Below are positions 54,503 to 62,810 of a stretch of DNA of 64,000 nucleotides, in pieces. Source of the stretch: Aequorivita sinensis (GTDB taxonomy: Bacteria > Bacteroidota > Bacteroidia > Flavobacteriales > Flavobacteriaceae); NCBI RefSeq assembly GCF_006346335.1, contig NZ_VDMC01000003.1:124001-188000 (forward strand), in the 5' to 3' direction. The position numbers were made by a program, and so were the translations under genes. The first letter of the stretch is position 1. Each line of letters starts with the position of its first letter. The notes under the pieces are model-generated. The model made no database searches and was not told the DNA's origin. It saw only the letters and a program-made list of their open reading frames with translations.

Positions 54503-54722
54503 AGGAATAATGTTTTATGTTCTTCGGATTTTAGTGGGTCACGCTTTCCGGTAAGAGTGATTGCATGATTCTGCTACTAATTTAACCAATTCAAACCAAA
54601 TAGACACGAGCGAAGTGGGCTGTATGAATCAAAAACTTGCGTCCCGATAACTACACATATTTTTAAGTAAGCTACAATAGACGATTAATTAGGCATGGTG
54701 TTGGCGCGTCACCTTTATTTTT

Positions 54723-55197
54723 TTACCAACTCAAACAAAAACTATTTTCACCATCATCTCGAGAAATTTCCATTGAACCTGCTTCTGCTCCATAAGTCCA
54801 ATGTCCTGCAAAGTTCAGTTTTATAGGGTCAGAGTTTTTAGTTACCATTACATTGCTTATTTTCCAAATTCGTGTCGATTCGTATCCTTTAGTGTTGCGT
54901 GTATCAGTGTCTAAAGTCCATTTAATAATTCCGTTTTCTTTTAAAGTCAGCGTTGGTGAGAGCGAGTCTGTTCGATTGTCCAAAATTAAGACTCCGTTAT
55001 TTTTCAATTTAATGATTTCCGAATTTTCCGAAATTTTTGATTGCTTAATTAGGACTGCATTAAATGGTCCGTCATCCATTCCGCAACCACTCACAAAAGT
55101 ATACATTTCATAACCTACAAAACCTATGTATCCAATGATTCCAATTCCAAGAATCGAAAACGTCCAAATTAATATTTTTTTTTGTGGTTTTTTTCAT
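54723..55197 (-). CDS. Membrane-anchored small protein of unknown function; N-terminal frameshift
   Basis: The frame from ATG 55106 gives 127 residues (MYTFVSGCGMDDGPFNAV...). Upstream in the same frame lies an obvious membrane or signal segment (KKILIWTFSILGIGIIGYIGFVGYE) with no start codon. An ATG at 55197 precedes two A-tracts (T7 at 55188-55194 and T9 at 55175-55183 as written); removing one base from either joins this ATG to the membrane segment. Body: NSEIIKLKNNGVLILDNRTDSLSPTLTLKENG, mostly beta. No family recognised. Either a phase-type switch or a decayed or miscounted gene. Confidence 0.6.
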
Positions 55198-55327
55198 TTT
55201 AAATGCATGCCGACACTTAAGCTATTAATCGGGGGTGGTTAAGTAATTAAATTAACAACAATTGTCCAACCATAAAAAATTGCGTCCCTAAGGCTTTTGA
55301 GATTGGTGAATAGATGAAAACCAATTA

Positions 55328-56011
55328 TTATTTTGCAGAATTCATTTGATTAACTTCTGATAGAGTATAAGGTTTATAATCAATGCCCAAACTTTGGGCG
55401 TATTCTTCAACAGTATTTTTGAAGCCGATTTGTTGTCTCAAAGTATTTACTGTCGCAGGGTTTTTAATAGGCCAAATTATAACTTTAGAATCTGTCTGTT
55501 TCATAGGTGGCCATACAAGAAAAATCCTTTTTCCTTGGCTACCATATAATTGCTCTTCTCCCAAGTTCATTAGTAATCTATCCTTCATCATCGCAACTTT
55601 AACGAGGTCTAATTCTCCTTTTTGTCCAGCTTTCTCAATGATAGGAAAATAATCCGCAATTTTACCCGAATGCTGAATAACAAACCACGCAGTTTCATTC
55701 TCTGGTTCTCCCACTAAAGATTTTCCTGGATACCCATATTTGTTGATAATTTTCTCAATTTTTATTAAATTAAGACTGTCGTTTTTTCGAAAAATATCAC
55801 GTTCGTTTTCTAAAAAATCTGTTTCGCTTATTTCTAATAATTTTAAAAGCTCGGATTTTCTTTTTTCTGTTATATTCCCATTAAATAATTCTCTAAAGCC
55901 TTGATCTCTTATTAAAATTGAAGATAATTCAGATTTTAATTCAGGATTAAATTTATCTTTTTCAAGACAAGATGAAAAAATAACAATTATAAGTAATACA
56001 AGTTTTTTCAC
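55328..56011 (-). CDS. DUF6624 family lipoprotein
   Basis: 227 residues, GTG start at 56011 (no ATG in frame upstream). Signal with FSSC near 16. Features of the DUF6624 family: IINKYGYPGKSLVGEPENETAWFVIQHSGKIADYFPIIEKAGQKGELDLVKVAMMKDRLLMNLGEEQLYGSQG. Role unknown. It is preceded at 25 bases by the 55-bp repeat shared with the acetyltransferase gene, which probably carries its promoter. Confidence 0.82.
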   Translation of the reverse strand: MKKLVLLIIVIFSSCLEKDKFNPELKSELSSILIRDQGFRELFNGNITEKRKSELLKLLEISETDFLENERDIFRKNDSLNLIKIEKIINKYGYPGKSLVGEPENETAWFVIQHSGKIADYFPIIEKAGQKGELDLVKVAMMKDRLLMNLGEEQLYGSQGKRIFLVWPPMKQTDSKVIIWPIKNPATVNTLRQQIGFKNTVEEYAQSLGIDYKPYTLSEVNQMNSAK

Positions 56012-56035
56012 AGTATTGGTTTTAATGTATTACAT

Positions 56036-56090
56036 CACGTAAATATATCAAATAAAAACCACCAATCTTTAAGTCACAAAATTTTAAAGC
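56036..56090 (-). repeat. 55-bp promoter-associated repeat, copy 1
   Basis: From CACGTAAATATAT to ATTTTAAAGC, 50 of 55 positions identical to 56819-56873. On the minus strand it carries a TATATTTA box close to its gene-proximal end. It ends 25 bases before the GTG start of the DUF6624 gene. Confidence 0.75.
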
Positions 56091-56096
56091 AATCTG

Positions 56097-56181
56097 TTTA
56101 TGTGTATGGAATCATGGTGTTTGCTAATATGGATGAATAGGGGATTGTGAAAGGAACGCGATGTAATCGCGCACCATCGAA
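56097..56181. repeat. REP-like palindromic repeat, copy C (long)
   Basis: Holds GGTGTTTGCTAATATG and GGAACGCGATGTAATCGCGC, homologous along about 85 bp to copy B. The GCGAT-GTA-ATCGC centre is a perfect 5-bp hairpin. Lies between the acetyltransferase and DUF6624 genes. Confidence 0.65.
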
Positions 56182-56217
56182 GTTCTGGGAGCGCACCACC
56201 AGAGTTGCGATTCATTT

Positions 56218-56793
56218 TTATTCTAACTCTCTTTTCACTTGACAAGGGTTTCCAAATGCTAAAACGTTATCAGGAATATCTTTAGTTATAACACTTCCTG
56301 CTCCAATTGTCACATTGTTACCAATAGTTACACCTGGCAAAATTATAGTATTCCCTCCAATCCAAACTTTATCGCCAATCTTAACTGGCTTTGTTGAAGT
56401 TAGATAACGAGATTCAATTCCTTTCTCAATTATTCGCTCAGATGCTTTTAAAGGGTGGCTTGCAGTATATATTTGGACATAGGGTCCAATTAATGCATTT
56501 CTTCCGATGCTTATTTTATTATTGTCCAAAAACATACAATTTGTATTGACAAATGTATTTTCTCCGATTGAAATATTTTCTCCATAATCACAGAAAAATG
56601 GGGCCTCAATCCAAACGCCTGAGCCTTTAAAATTAAAGAGCTCGCTTAAAATTCGTTCTCGTTCGTTGATTAACTCTGAATTGAGATTATTATATTCTTT
56701 TAATAATTTTCTTGCTTTATGATACATATCCATTAACTCCGAATCTCTGGAATCATAATAATTTCCTTTAAGCATTTTTTCTTTCTCCGTCAC
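56218..56793 (-). CDS. Sugar O-acetyltransferase (maltose/galactoside acetyltransferase family)
   Basis: 191 residues from GTG 56793 ([14 protein letters not shown] fits the Maa N-terminal mac domain). Left-handed beta-helix of hexapeptide repeats from about 60: [50 protein letters not shown], with the catalytic His in HPL, then [48 protein letters not shown]. Transfers acetyl from CoA to sugars. Preceded at 26 bases by the second copy of the 55-bp repeat. Confidence 0.92.
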   Translation of the reverse strand: MTEKEKMLKGNYYDSRDSELMDMYHKARKLLKEYNNLNSELINERERILSELFNFKGSGVWIEAPFFCDYGENISIGENTFVNTNCMFLDNNKISIGRNALIGPYVQIYTASHPLKASERIIEKGIESRYLTSTKPVKIGDKVWIGGNTIILPGVTIGNNVTIGAGSVITKDIPDNVLAFGNPCQVKRELE

Positions 56794-56818
56794 GAATATT
56801 TTTTCAAATGAATGTCAA

Positions 56819-56873
56819 CACGTAAATATATTAAATAAAAACAACCAACCTCTAAATCACAAAATTTTAAAGC
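56819..56873 (-). repeat. 55-bp promoter-associated repeat, copy 2
   Basis: 91 percent identical to 56036-56090. It lies 26 bases before the GTG start of the acetyltransferase gene, the same distance and orientation as copy 1 to its gene. Confidence 0.75.
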
Positions 56874-56944
56874 TAACGCTTTGTACTGCCTCGCTTTCCA
56901 TTAAATACCACTAAATCACTTTTACTGTTAATATCTTTTATGTT

Positions 56945-56974
56945 GGATTATTTCCATTAGTTTGGATATAATCC
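56945..56974. promoter_or_regulatory. Candidate operator upstream of the mutasome operon
   Basis: GGATTAT (56945-56951) is the reverse complement of ATAATCC (56968-56974), and GGATATAATCC (56964-56974) is itself a palindrome. It sits 47-76 bases before the dinB ATG. Inferred SOS-type regulator site; no regulator gene is adjacent. Confidence 0.35.
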
Positions 56975-57020
56975 ATAATTTTGTATTATTCAATTTATAG
57001 TTTTAGCGAGTAGGAAATTA

Positions 57021-58235
57021 ATGGAAAAGTCAATTTTACATCTAGATTTAGATACATTCTTTGTTTCGGTAGAGCGACTTTTAGATAGTCGTTTATTGAA
57101 GCGTCCTGTTCTAGTTGGTGGTATTGGTGATAGAGGAGTGGTTGCTGCTTGTAGTTACGAAACCAGAGGATTTGGAATACACTCGGGGATGTCGATGAAA
57201 ATGGCAAGGCAGCTATGTCCAGAAGCTATTGTGATAAAAGGAAATTCCAGCACCTATATGAAGTATTCAGATATGGTGACCGAAATTATAAAATCTCAAG
57301 TTCCCGTTTTTGAAAAAACTAGTGTAGATGAGTTTTATGCAGACTTAACGGGAATGGATCGTTTTTTTGGAAACTATAAATTTTCCAAAGAACTCCGACA
57401 CACCATTATTAAAGAAACAGGCTTGCCAATTTCATTTGGTCTTTCCAAGAATAAAGTAGTTTCTAAAGTAGCTACTGGAGAGGCAAAGCCTAATAACCAA
57501 ATTAAAATTGATTCTGGTTTTGAGAAAGATTTTTTAGCGCCTCTTTCTGTTCGTAAAATTCCGATGGTGGGAAAAGTTACAAGTCAACAATTACGAAATC
57601 TGGGAATTCACGAAGTCCGCACCCTTCAGAATATGCCTGTAGAAATGTTGGTTTCGGTGTTGGGTAAAAACGGAAGACTTATTTGGAATAGAGCCAATGG
57701 TATTGATAAAACACCCGTAGTTCAATATAGCGAACGAAAATCTATATCTACCGAACGAACGTTTGATAAGGATACTATAGATATTAAAAAACTTGAAGCT
57801 AGTCTAACTGCTATGGGAGAGACGCTCGCTTATCAATTGCGGTTGGGCAATAAGCTTACAAGTTGTGTTTCGGTTAAAGTTCGGTATTCAGATTTTAGCA
57901 CCTATAGCAAACAATTAAAAATTCCTTTTACAAGTGCCGATCATATTTTAATACCGCTCATTCACAGTCTCTTTAATAAAATATATCAAAGGCGAATTTT
58001 GGTGCGATTAATTGGCGTTAATTTCTCACATCTTACTGGGGGGCATTATCAAATAAACTTGTTTGACGACGATTTAAAGAATTTGAATTTATACGCATCA
58101 CTCGATAAAATTAGAAATCGATTTGGCAGCGGGGCTGTAATGAGAGCTTCTACGCTAGATGTAAAATCTATTCGTAGCAATCACAATCCTTTTAATGGCG
58201 AACCTCCTTTGTTGTTGGCACATAGAAAGCAATAA
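57021..58235 (+). CDS. dinB: Y-family DNA polymerase (DinB/Pol IV type, mutasome)
   Basis: 404 residues. Palm motifs LDLDTFFVSVERL (first catalytic Asp) and KTSVDEFYADLTGM (Asp-Glu pair), so the polymerase is catalytically complete, unlike ImuB. Thumb/little-finger domains follow (VSVKVRYSDFSTYSK). A clamp-binding motif QINLF is seen at about 344-348. Bypasses DNA lesions at the replication fork. Its stop abuts the ATG of the dnaE2-like gene, a two-gene mutasome operon. Confidence 0.93.
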   Translation: MEKSILHLDLDTFFVSVERLLDSRLLKRPVLVGGIGDRGVVAACSYETRGFGIHSGMSMKMARQLCPEAIVIKGNSSTYMKYSDMVTEIIKSQVPVFEKTSVDEFYADLTGMDRFFGNYKFSKELRHTIIKETGLPISFGLSKNKVVSKVATGEAKPNNQIKIDSGFEKDFLAPLSVRKIPMVGKVTSQQLRNLGIHEVRTLQNMPVEMLVSVLGKNGRLIWNRANGIDKTPVVQYSERKSISTERTFDKDTIDIKKLEASLTAMGETLAYQLRLGNKLTSCVSVKVRYSDFSTYSKQLKIPFTSADHILIPLIHSLFNKIYQRRILVRLIGVNFSHLTGGHYQINLFDDDLKNLNLYASLDKIRNRFGSGAVMRASTLDVKSIRSNHNPFNGEPPLLLAHRKQ

Positions 58236-61223
58236 ATGTATACAAATTGTCACAGTTACTATTCATTACGTTACGGTACCATTTCAGAAATTGAGCTTCT
58301 GGAGTTGGCGCAGCAAAATGATATTGACTCGTTTGCGCTTACCGATATCAACTCCACTTCTGCTTGCTTGAGCGTGCTTAAAAATGCTTCAGCATATAAT
58401 ATTAAGGTTTCGGTAGGTGTCGATTTTCGAAATGGAATAAATCAGCAATACGTTGTTATTGCTAAAAGCAATTTAGGGTTTCAATGTTTAAATGAATATT
58501 TAACCGAATACCTACATCAAAAAAAAGAGTTCCCTGATTTATGTCCTAGCCTAAAGGATTGCGCAATAATATATCCATTTGAAAAGGTAATGGAGTTGGA
58601 AAAGACTTCATTTAAGGAGAATGAATATATAGGGGTGTCTGTTGTGGGGTTAAGAAAGCTGAAGTTTTCGAAATATCGGAATTATGAAAATTTAATTATT
58701 CAACAGACGGTTACATTTCGCGGGCAAAGAGATTATAACGCTCACAGATTATTGCGAGCAATTGGGTTAAACACTTTGTTAAGCAAACTACCTGAAGAAG
58801 AACAAGGCTCGAAAACTGATAAGATGTTTTCAAAAGCAGAAATATTAAATCACTTTGAAGAATTTCCTCTTGCAATTGAAAACACTAAGAGACTACTTTC
58901 TGAAACAAATGTAGCTTTCAAATTCAATTCAGAAAGAGAGAATCAGAATCAACAGTGCTATTTGGAAGATAAAAATGCTGATTTTAATTTTCTGAGAAAA
59001 TTGGTTTTTGAGAATCTCGAAAAACGATATCCAAATCCTGATCAAGTTGTTTATGATAGAATTGAAAAGGAGCTCAAAGCTATTAAGGAGATGGATTTTG
59101 TATCCTATTTTTTAATTAATTGGGATTTATTGCAATACGCAAAGTCGAAGAATTACCCCTATATAGGTCGTGGAAGTGGTGCTAATAGTGTGGTTGCTTA
59201 TATTATAGAAATCACAAACGTTGACCCGATTGAGCTCGACCTTTACTTTGAACGTTTCATCAACATATATAGGTCCTCGCCTCCCGATTTCGATTTAGAT
59301 TTTTCCTGGCGTGATAGGGATGATATTACACGATATATCTTTGAGAGGTTCCCGAATACTGCATTAATGGGGACTTATGTTACATTTAAATACCGGGCAG
59401 TAGTACGAGAGCTTGGAAAAGTTTTTGGAATTCCAAAACACGAAATAGATGCATTTCTACAAAGTGGGAAAACGGCTTCAAAAGCGGATGAATATTTTCA
59501 ACTGATTGTGAAATACGGGAAATTAATAAGTGGGTTTCCAAATTATTTAAGTGTTCACTCCGGAGGGATTTTAATTACGAATAAACCTATCAACTATTTT
59601 GCTGCCACATTTATGCCGCCAAAGGGCTTTCAAACAGTTCAGATTGATATGATTATATCTGAAGATGTCGGCATTTTTAAATTTGATATTCTAGCGCAAC
59701 GAGGACTTTCTAAGATAAAAGAATGTCTGGAAATTATAAAGTACAATCAACCTGAAGCAGAAGTAGCAGATATAAATCAGGTTTATCAGTTTAAAAATGA
59801 CCCTAATATCAATGAATTGTTGAAAACTGGAGATTGTATGGGCGTTTTTTATGTTGAGTCTCCTGCCATGCGTGTTTTAATGACCAAGTTGCGCACGCAA
59901 GATTATCTAGGTCTTGTAGCTGCAAGCTCGATTATTAGGCCTGGAGTAACCAATGGCGGAATGAAAAATGAATATATAATAAGGCATAAATTCCCCGAAA
60001 AGCGAAAGAACGGTCATCCTGTTTTATTAGAAATTCTTCACGAAACCTATGGTGTAATGGTTTATCAGGAAGATGTTTTAAAAGTAGCGCATTATTTCGC
60101 AGGACTGGATTTGGGGGAAGCAGATGTATTGAGAAGAGGGATGAGTGGGAAGTCTAGATCTAAAGAGGAATTTATAGCTGTTGAGAAAAAGTTTAAGAGT
60201 AACTGTCTGCAAAAAGGGTATTCTGAAGAACTAACAATGGAGGTTTGGGATCAAGTAAGTGCTTTTGCGGGTTACGCTTTTGCCAAGGGCCATTCGGCAT
60301 CCTATGCTGTAGAAAGTTATCAGAGCTTGTATTTAAAACGATATTTCCCTTTAGAGTTTATGGTTGCCGTACTCAATAATGGCGGTGGATTTTATTCTAT
60401 TGAAACCTATGTTCAAGAAATTGTTTTACAGGGAGGAATTGTAGAAAAACCTTGTATAAATAATAGTTCTTATGAAACGATAATTCAAGGTAAAACCATC
60501 TACTTGGGGTTTGTATTAATACGCGATTTGGAGGAAAGGGTAGTGGAGAGGATATTAAAATCGAGACGATTGTATGGCGATTTTGAGGACTTTGATGATT
60601 TTATAGATCGTGTGCCTATTGGTATCGAACAATTAATAACATTAATTCGAATAGACTGTTTTAGGTTTACAGGAAAAGACAAGCATCAAATAATGTGGGA
60701 AGCTCATCTTAAATCTTCAAAAAACAAGCTTGATGATACTGCATTATTGTTGTTTAAGCCTAAGCAAGTAAATTTTACATTGCCAGAGATACTTAGCAAT
60801 CATTTGATTGATGCTTACGATGAATTGGAGTTAATAGGTTTTCCATTAAAGGGGTATTTCAATCTAATTCAAAAAGACAACCTGCCTAATTGTTTGGTTA
60901 AAGACATTCCTTATAATATAGGGAAGCGTATTTCTATTTTTGGTAAGTTGATTACCGCCAAGCAGACGGGTACCAGTAAAGGTGATATTATGATTTTCGG
61001 GACCTTTATCGATTACGAAGGAGTGATTTTTGATACAGTTCGCTTTCCTGAAATTGCGCGTAAATATTCTATAAGAACAAACGGAGTGTATTTGATTACA
61101 GGAAAGGTAGTTGATGATTTAGACTACTTATCTATAGTTGTTGAAAAAATAAAGTTTCAAAATCTTTTACCAGACCCACGGCAATCTGGAATTGAAAACT
61201 CTAGTAAGAATACTATTCTTTAG
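58236..61223 (+). CDS. dnaE2: DNA polymerase III alpha subunit, error-prone DnaE2-like
   Basis: 995 residues, shorter than replicative DnaE. The N-terminal PHP domain is degenerate (NCHSYYSL and TDINS in place of HxH and TDHxN). Palm catalytic Asps are present in PDFDLDFSW (two Asp) and FKFDILAQRGL (third). The helix-hairpin region and a C-terminal OB fold (ISIFGKLITAKQTGTSKGDIMIFGTF) follow. Together with dinB it resembles the SOS mutasome, where the alpha-like polymerase extends past lesions. No SOS box could be confirmed. Confidence 0.93.
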   Translation: MYTNCHSYYSLRYGTISEIELLELAQQNDIDSFALTDINSTSACLSVLKNASAYNIKVSVGVDFRNGINQQYVVIAKSNLGFQCLNEYLTEYLHQKKEFPDLCPSLKDCAIIYPFEKVMELEKTSFKENEYIGVSVVGLRKLKFSKYRNYENLIIQQTVTFRGQRDYNAHRLLRAIGLNTLLSKLPEEEQGSKTDKMFSKAEILNHFEEFPLAIENTKRLLSETNVAFKFNSERENQNQQCYLEDKNADFNFLRKLVFENLEKRYPNPDQVVYDRIEKELKAIKEMDFVSYFLINWDLLQYAKSKNYPYIGRGSGANSVVAYIIEITNVDPIELDLYFERFINIYRSSPPDFDLDFSWRDRDDITRYIFERFPNTALMGTYVTFKYRAVVRELGKVFGIPKHEIDAFLQSGKTASKADEYFQLIVKYGKLISGFPNYLSVHSGGILITNKPINYFAATFMPPKGFQTVQIDMIISEDVGIFKFDILAQRGLSKIKECLEIIKYNQPEAEVADINQVYQFKNDPNINELLKTGDCMGVFYVESPAMRVLMTKLRTQDYLGLVAASSIIRPGVTNGGMKNEYIIRHKFPEKRKNGHPVLLEILHETYGVMVYQEDVLKVAHYFAGLDLGEADVLRRGMSGKSRSKEEFIAVEKKFKSNCLQKGYSEELTMEVWDQVSAFAGYAFAKGHSASYAVESYQSLYLKRYFPLEFMVAVLNNGGGFYSIETYVQEIVLQGGIVEKPCINNSSYETIIQGKTIYLGFVLIRDLEERVVERILKSRRLYGDFEDFDDFIDRVPIGIEQLITLIRIDCFRFTGKDKHQIMWEAHLKSSKNKLDDTALLLFKPKQVNFTLPEILSNHLIDAYDELELIGFPLKGYFNLIQKDNLPNCLVKDIPYNIGKRISIFGKLITAKQTGTSKGDIMIFGTFIDYEGVIFDTVRFPEIARKYSIRTNGVYLITGKVVDDLDYLSIVVEKIKFQNLLPDPRQSGIENSSKNTIL

Positions 61224-61231
61224 CGGATTAG

Positions 61232-61372
61232 TTATTCTTCTGAATCGATTTTCGTATTACCAATTTTCCCTGCTCTTTTATCTTTTCGATATTCTCTTTC
61301 TTGAGCAGCATTATTTTTCTCAGGATCAATAGGTCGTTGTTCAGGGCGGGTATTATTTTCTTTATCATCCAT
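61232..61372 (-). CDS. Small charged protein, 46 residues
   Basis: ATG at 61372 to TAA at 61232-61234; reads MDDKENNTRPEQRPIDPEKN and continues NAAQEREYRKDKRAGKIGNT, ending KIDSEE. About half of the residues are charged. No signal or membrane segment, no recognisable family. It is a clean open frame in an otherwise noncoding gap and resembles the short charged proteins seen in Flavobacteriaceae genomes. Function unknown. Confidence 0.45.
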   Translation of the reverse strand: MDDKENNTRPEQRPIDPEKNNAAQEREYRKDKRAGKIGNTKIDSEE

Positions 61373-61789
61373 AATTTTAGATTTAGGTTTTTAAGTATTA
61401 GAAATTCAAAGGATTAATTTCTATCTATAAAATATAAAAATATGAAATTAAGTCTATAAGATCAATAGAGATTTAAACTTCCAAGCTTTATTAAAATCCT
61501 GAAAATATTCCCAAATACAAGCTTTGAGAAGGTTATGAAAATGAGGTTGTTTAAAAGTTAAAAAATAAATGATTTGTCAGGCCGGGCGCAGACGAGACCT
61601 AATTGTTGATCAGTAACTTAAGATTTTCAACTGCGCTTGAACCGACGGCCATAGTCGCTTTTAGAACAGTCTTTTATCCATAAAAATAATTAATTCTCTA
61701 ATGCATTATAATACCAAACTTAGGATAAGGAGTGGAGTCCCGAATTAACTATCTCGGTCAAGTAATCTAATAATTACCATCAAACTACA
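61373..61789. other. Intergenic region with a GC-rich folded element
   Basis: About 417 bases without a gene. At 61580-61650 there is a GC-rich island in AT-rich DNA: GGCCG (61580-61584) pairs with CGGCC (61646-61650), and GCGCAG (61586-61591) pairs with CTGCGC (61631-61636), giving an interrupted hairpin. No protein frame. Could be a structured RNA or a mobile-element remnant. Confidence 0.4.
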
Positions 61790-62107
61790 TTATAGTTTAT
61801 CATAACCATTAAACTTAGGACTCACTAAACGTTTCCATTCTGGATTTTTCTTTATATAGGCGAATACATAAGGACAAAAAGGAAGCAATACAATATTATT
61901 TTCATCCAGATAATGCAATGTTTTTTCTACAACGGCAGCTGCAGCACCTTTCCCAGCAAGTTCTGGATCGGTTTCGGTGTGTATTAATGCGATTTTGTCA
62001 CCAGGTTCTTTATAATCGATAAAAGCAAAGTGCCCGTCAACCTCAATTTCAAAGCGTTTTTTCTCTTCGTTTTTTACTAAAGGAATGTTGATATATTCAG
62101 TTTTCAT
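61790..62107 (-). CDS. GNAT acetyltransferase, small YjdJ-like type
   Basis: 105 residues of the COG2388 group: RFEIEVDGHFAFIDYKEPGDKIALIHTETDPELAGKGAAAAVVEKTLHYLDENNIVLLPFCPYVFAYIKKNPEWKRLV. The acetyl-CoA-binding V-x4-GKGAA loop (G-x-G-x-A) is seen, with the family's PxCPYVxxYIxxxPE block. Acceptor unknown. It lies 23 bases after a TRIC channel gene and may be co-transcribed. Confidence 0.9.
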   Translation of the reverse strand: MKTEYINIPLVKNEEKKRFEIEVDGHFAFIDYKEPGDKIALIHTETDPELAGKGAAAAVVEKTLHYLDENNIVLLPFCPYVFAYIKKNPEWKRLVSPKFNGYDKL

Positions 62108-62130
62108 AATTCTATTTTTTATTGATTAGG

Positions 62131-62742
62131 CTATTTTTTTAATTGTACTGTAGGTAAAGTTATATGATATTTTTTTGAAAGACTACGGATTACAAAAACT
62201 ACCAAGCCGGTGATTACATATACATAAGTATTGGGAAGTACGTTTAAAAGTGCAAAAAACACTATTCCTCCGGCAATACTTGCAGTTGCATAAATTTCTT
62301 TTATAAAAATTACAGGAATTTTATTCAAAAACGTATCTCGGATAACCCCACCAAAACACGCCGTCATAGTTCCAATGGCAATACATATAAGTACAGAATA
62401 ACCCGCGTCCATTGCCTTTTCAATACCAATTAGCGTAAATGCAGAAAGGCCTATAGTGTCAAAAAAAGAAATAGATTCACTCATATAAATCAATCTATTT
62501 CTGAAAATTACCGCAAGAATTACCGTCCCTATAATAATATATACATAGGTCATATTGTGTAGCCAGACAATTGGAGCGCTAATAAGTAAATCTCTTAAAG
62601 TTCCACCTCCAATTGCCGTTACAAAAGCAATTGTAAATATTCCAAAAAGATCCATATCCTTTCGTATAGCTGGTATAACCGCAGAGAGAGCGAAAGCAGC
62701 CGTTCCAATCATATCAAAAACATAAAGAACATTTATATCCAT
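62131..62742 (-). CDS. TRIC-family cation channel (UPF0126, YicG-like)
   Basis: 203 residues, seven membrane helices. Internally duplicated three-helix unit with the conserved glycine triplet segments FVTAIGGGTLRDLLI and MTACFGGVIRDTFL, and VIFRNRLIYMSESISFFDTIGLSAFTLIGIEKA. Prokaryotic TRIC channels are trimeric K+ channels. Role in ion balance is inferred. Start ATG 62742; a 68-bp gap separates it from the response regulator upstream. Confidence 0.92.
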   Translation of the reverse strand: MDINVLYVFDMIGTAAFALSAVIPAIRKDMDLFGIFTIAFVTAIGGGTLRDLLISAPIVWLHNMTYVYIIIGTVILAVIFRNRLIYMSESISFFDTIGLSAFTLIGIEKAMDAGYSVLICIAIGTMTACFGGVIRDTFLNKIPVIFIKEIYATASIAGGIVFFALLNVLPNTYVYVITGLVVFVIRSLSKKYHITLPTVQLKK

Positions 62743-62810
62743 ATTTATTTGTTGATTTTAGGCGTAAAATTGGATGCATTATTTAACAGTAATAACGAAT
62801 ATACTGTTTT

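Noticed and set aside
53718-56217. Classical integron attC sites
   Set aside because: No RYYYAAC/GTTRRRY arms and no integrase are visible. The repeats look like REP-type palindromes instead.
56995-57207. Short minus-strand frame over the dinB start
   Set aside because: Shadow of the dinB coding region.
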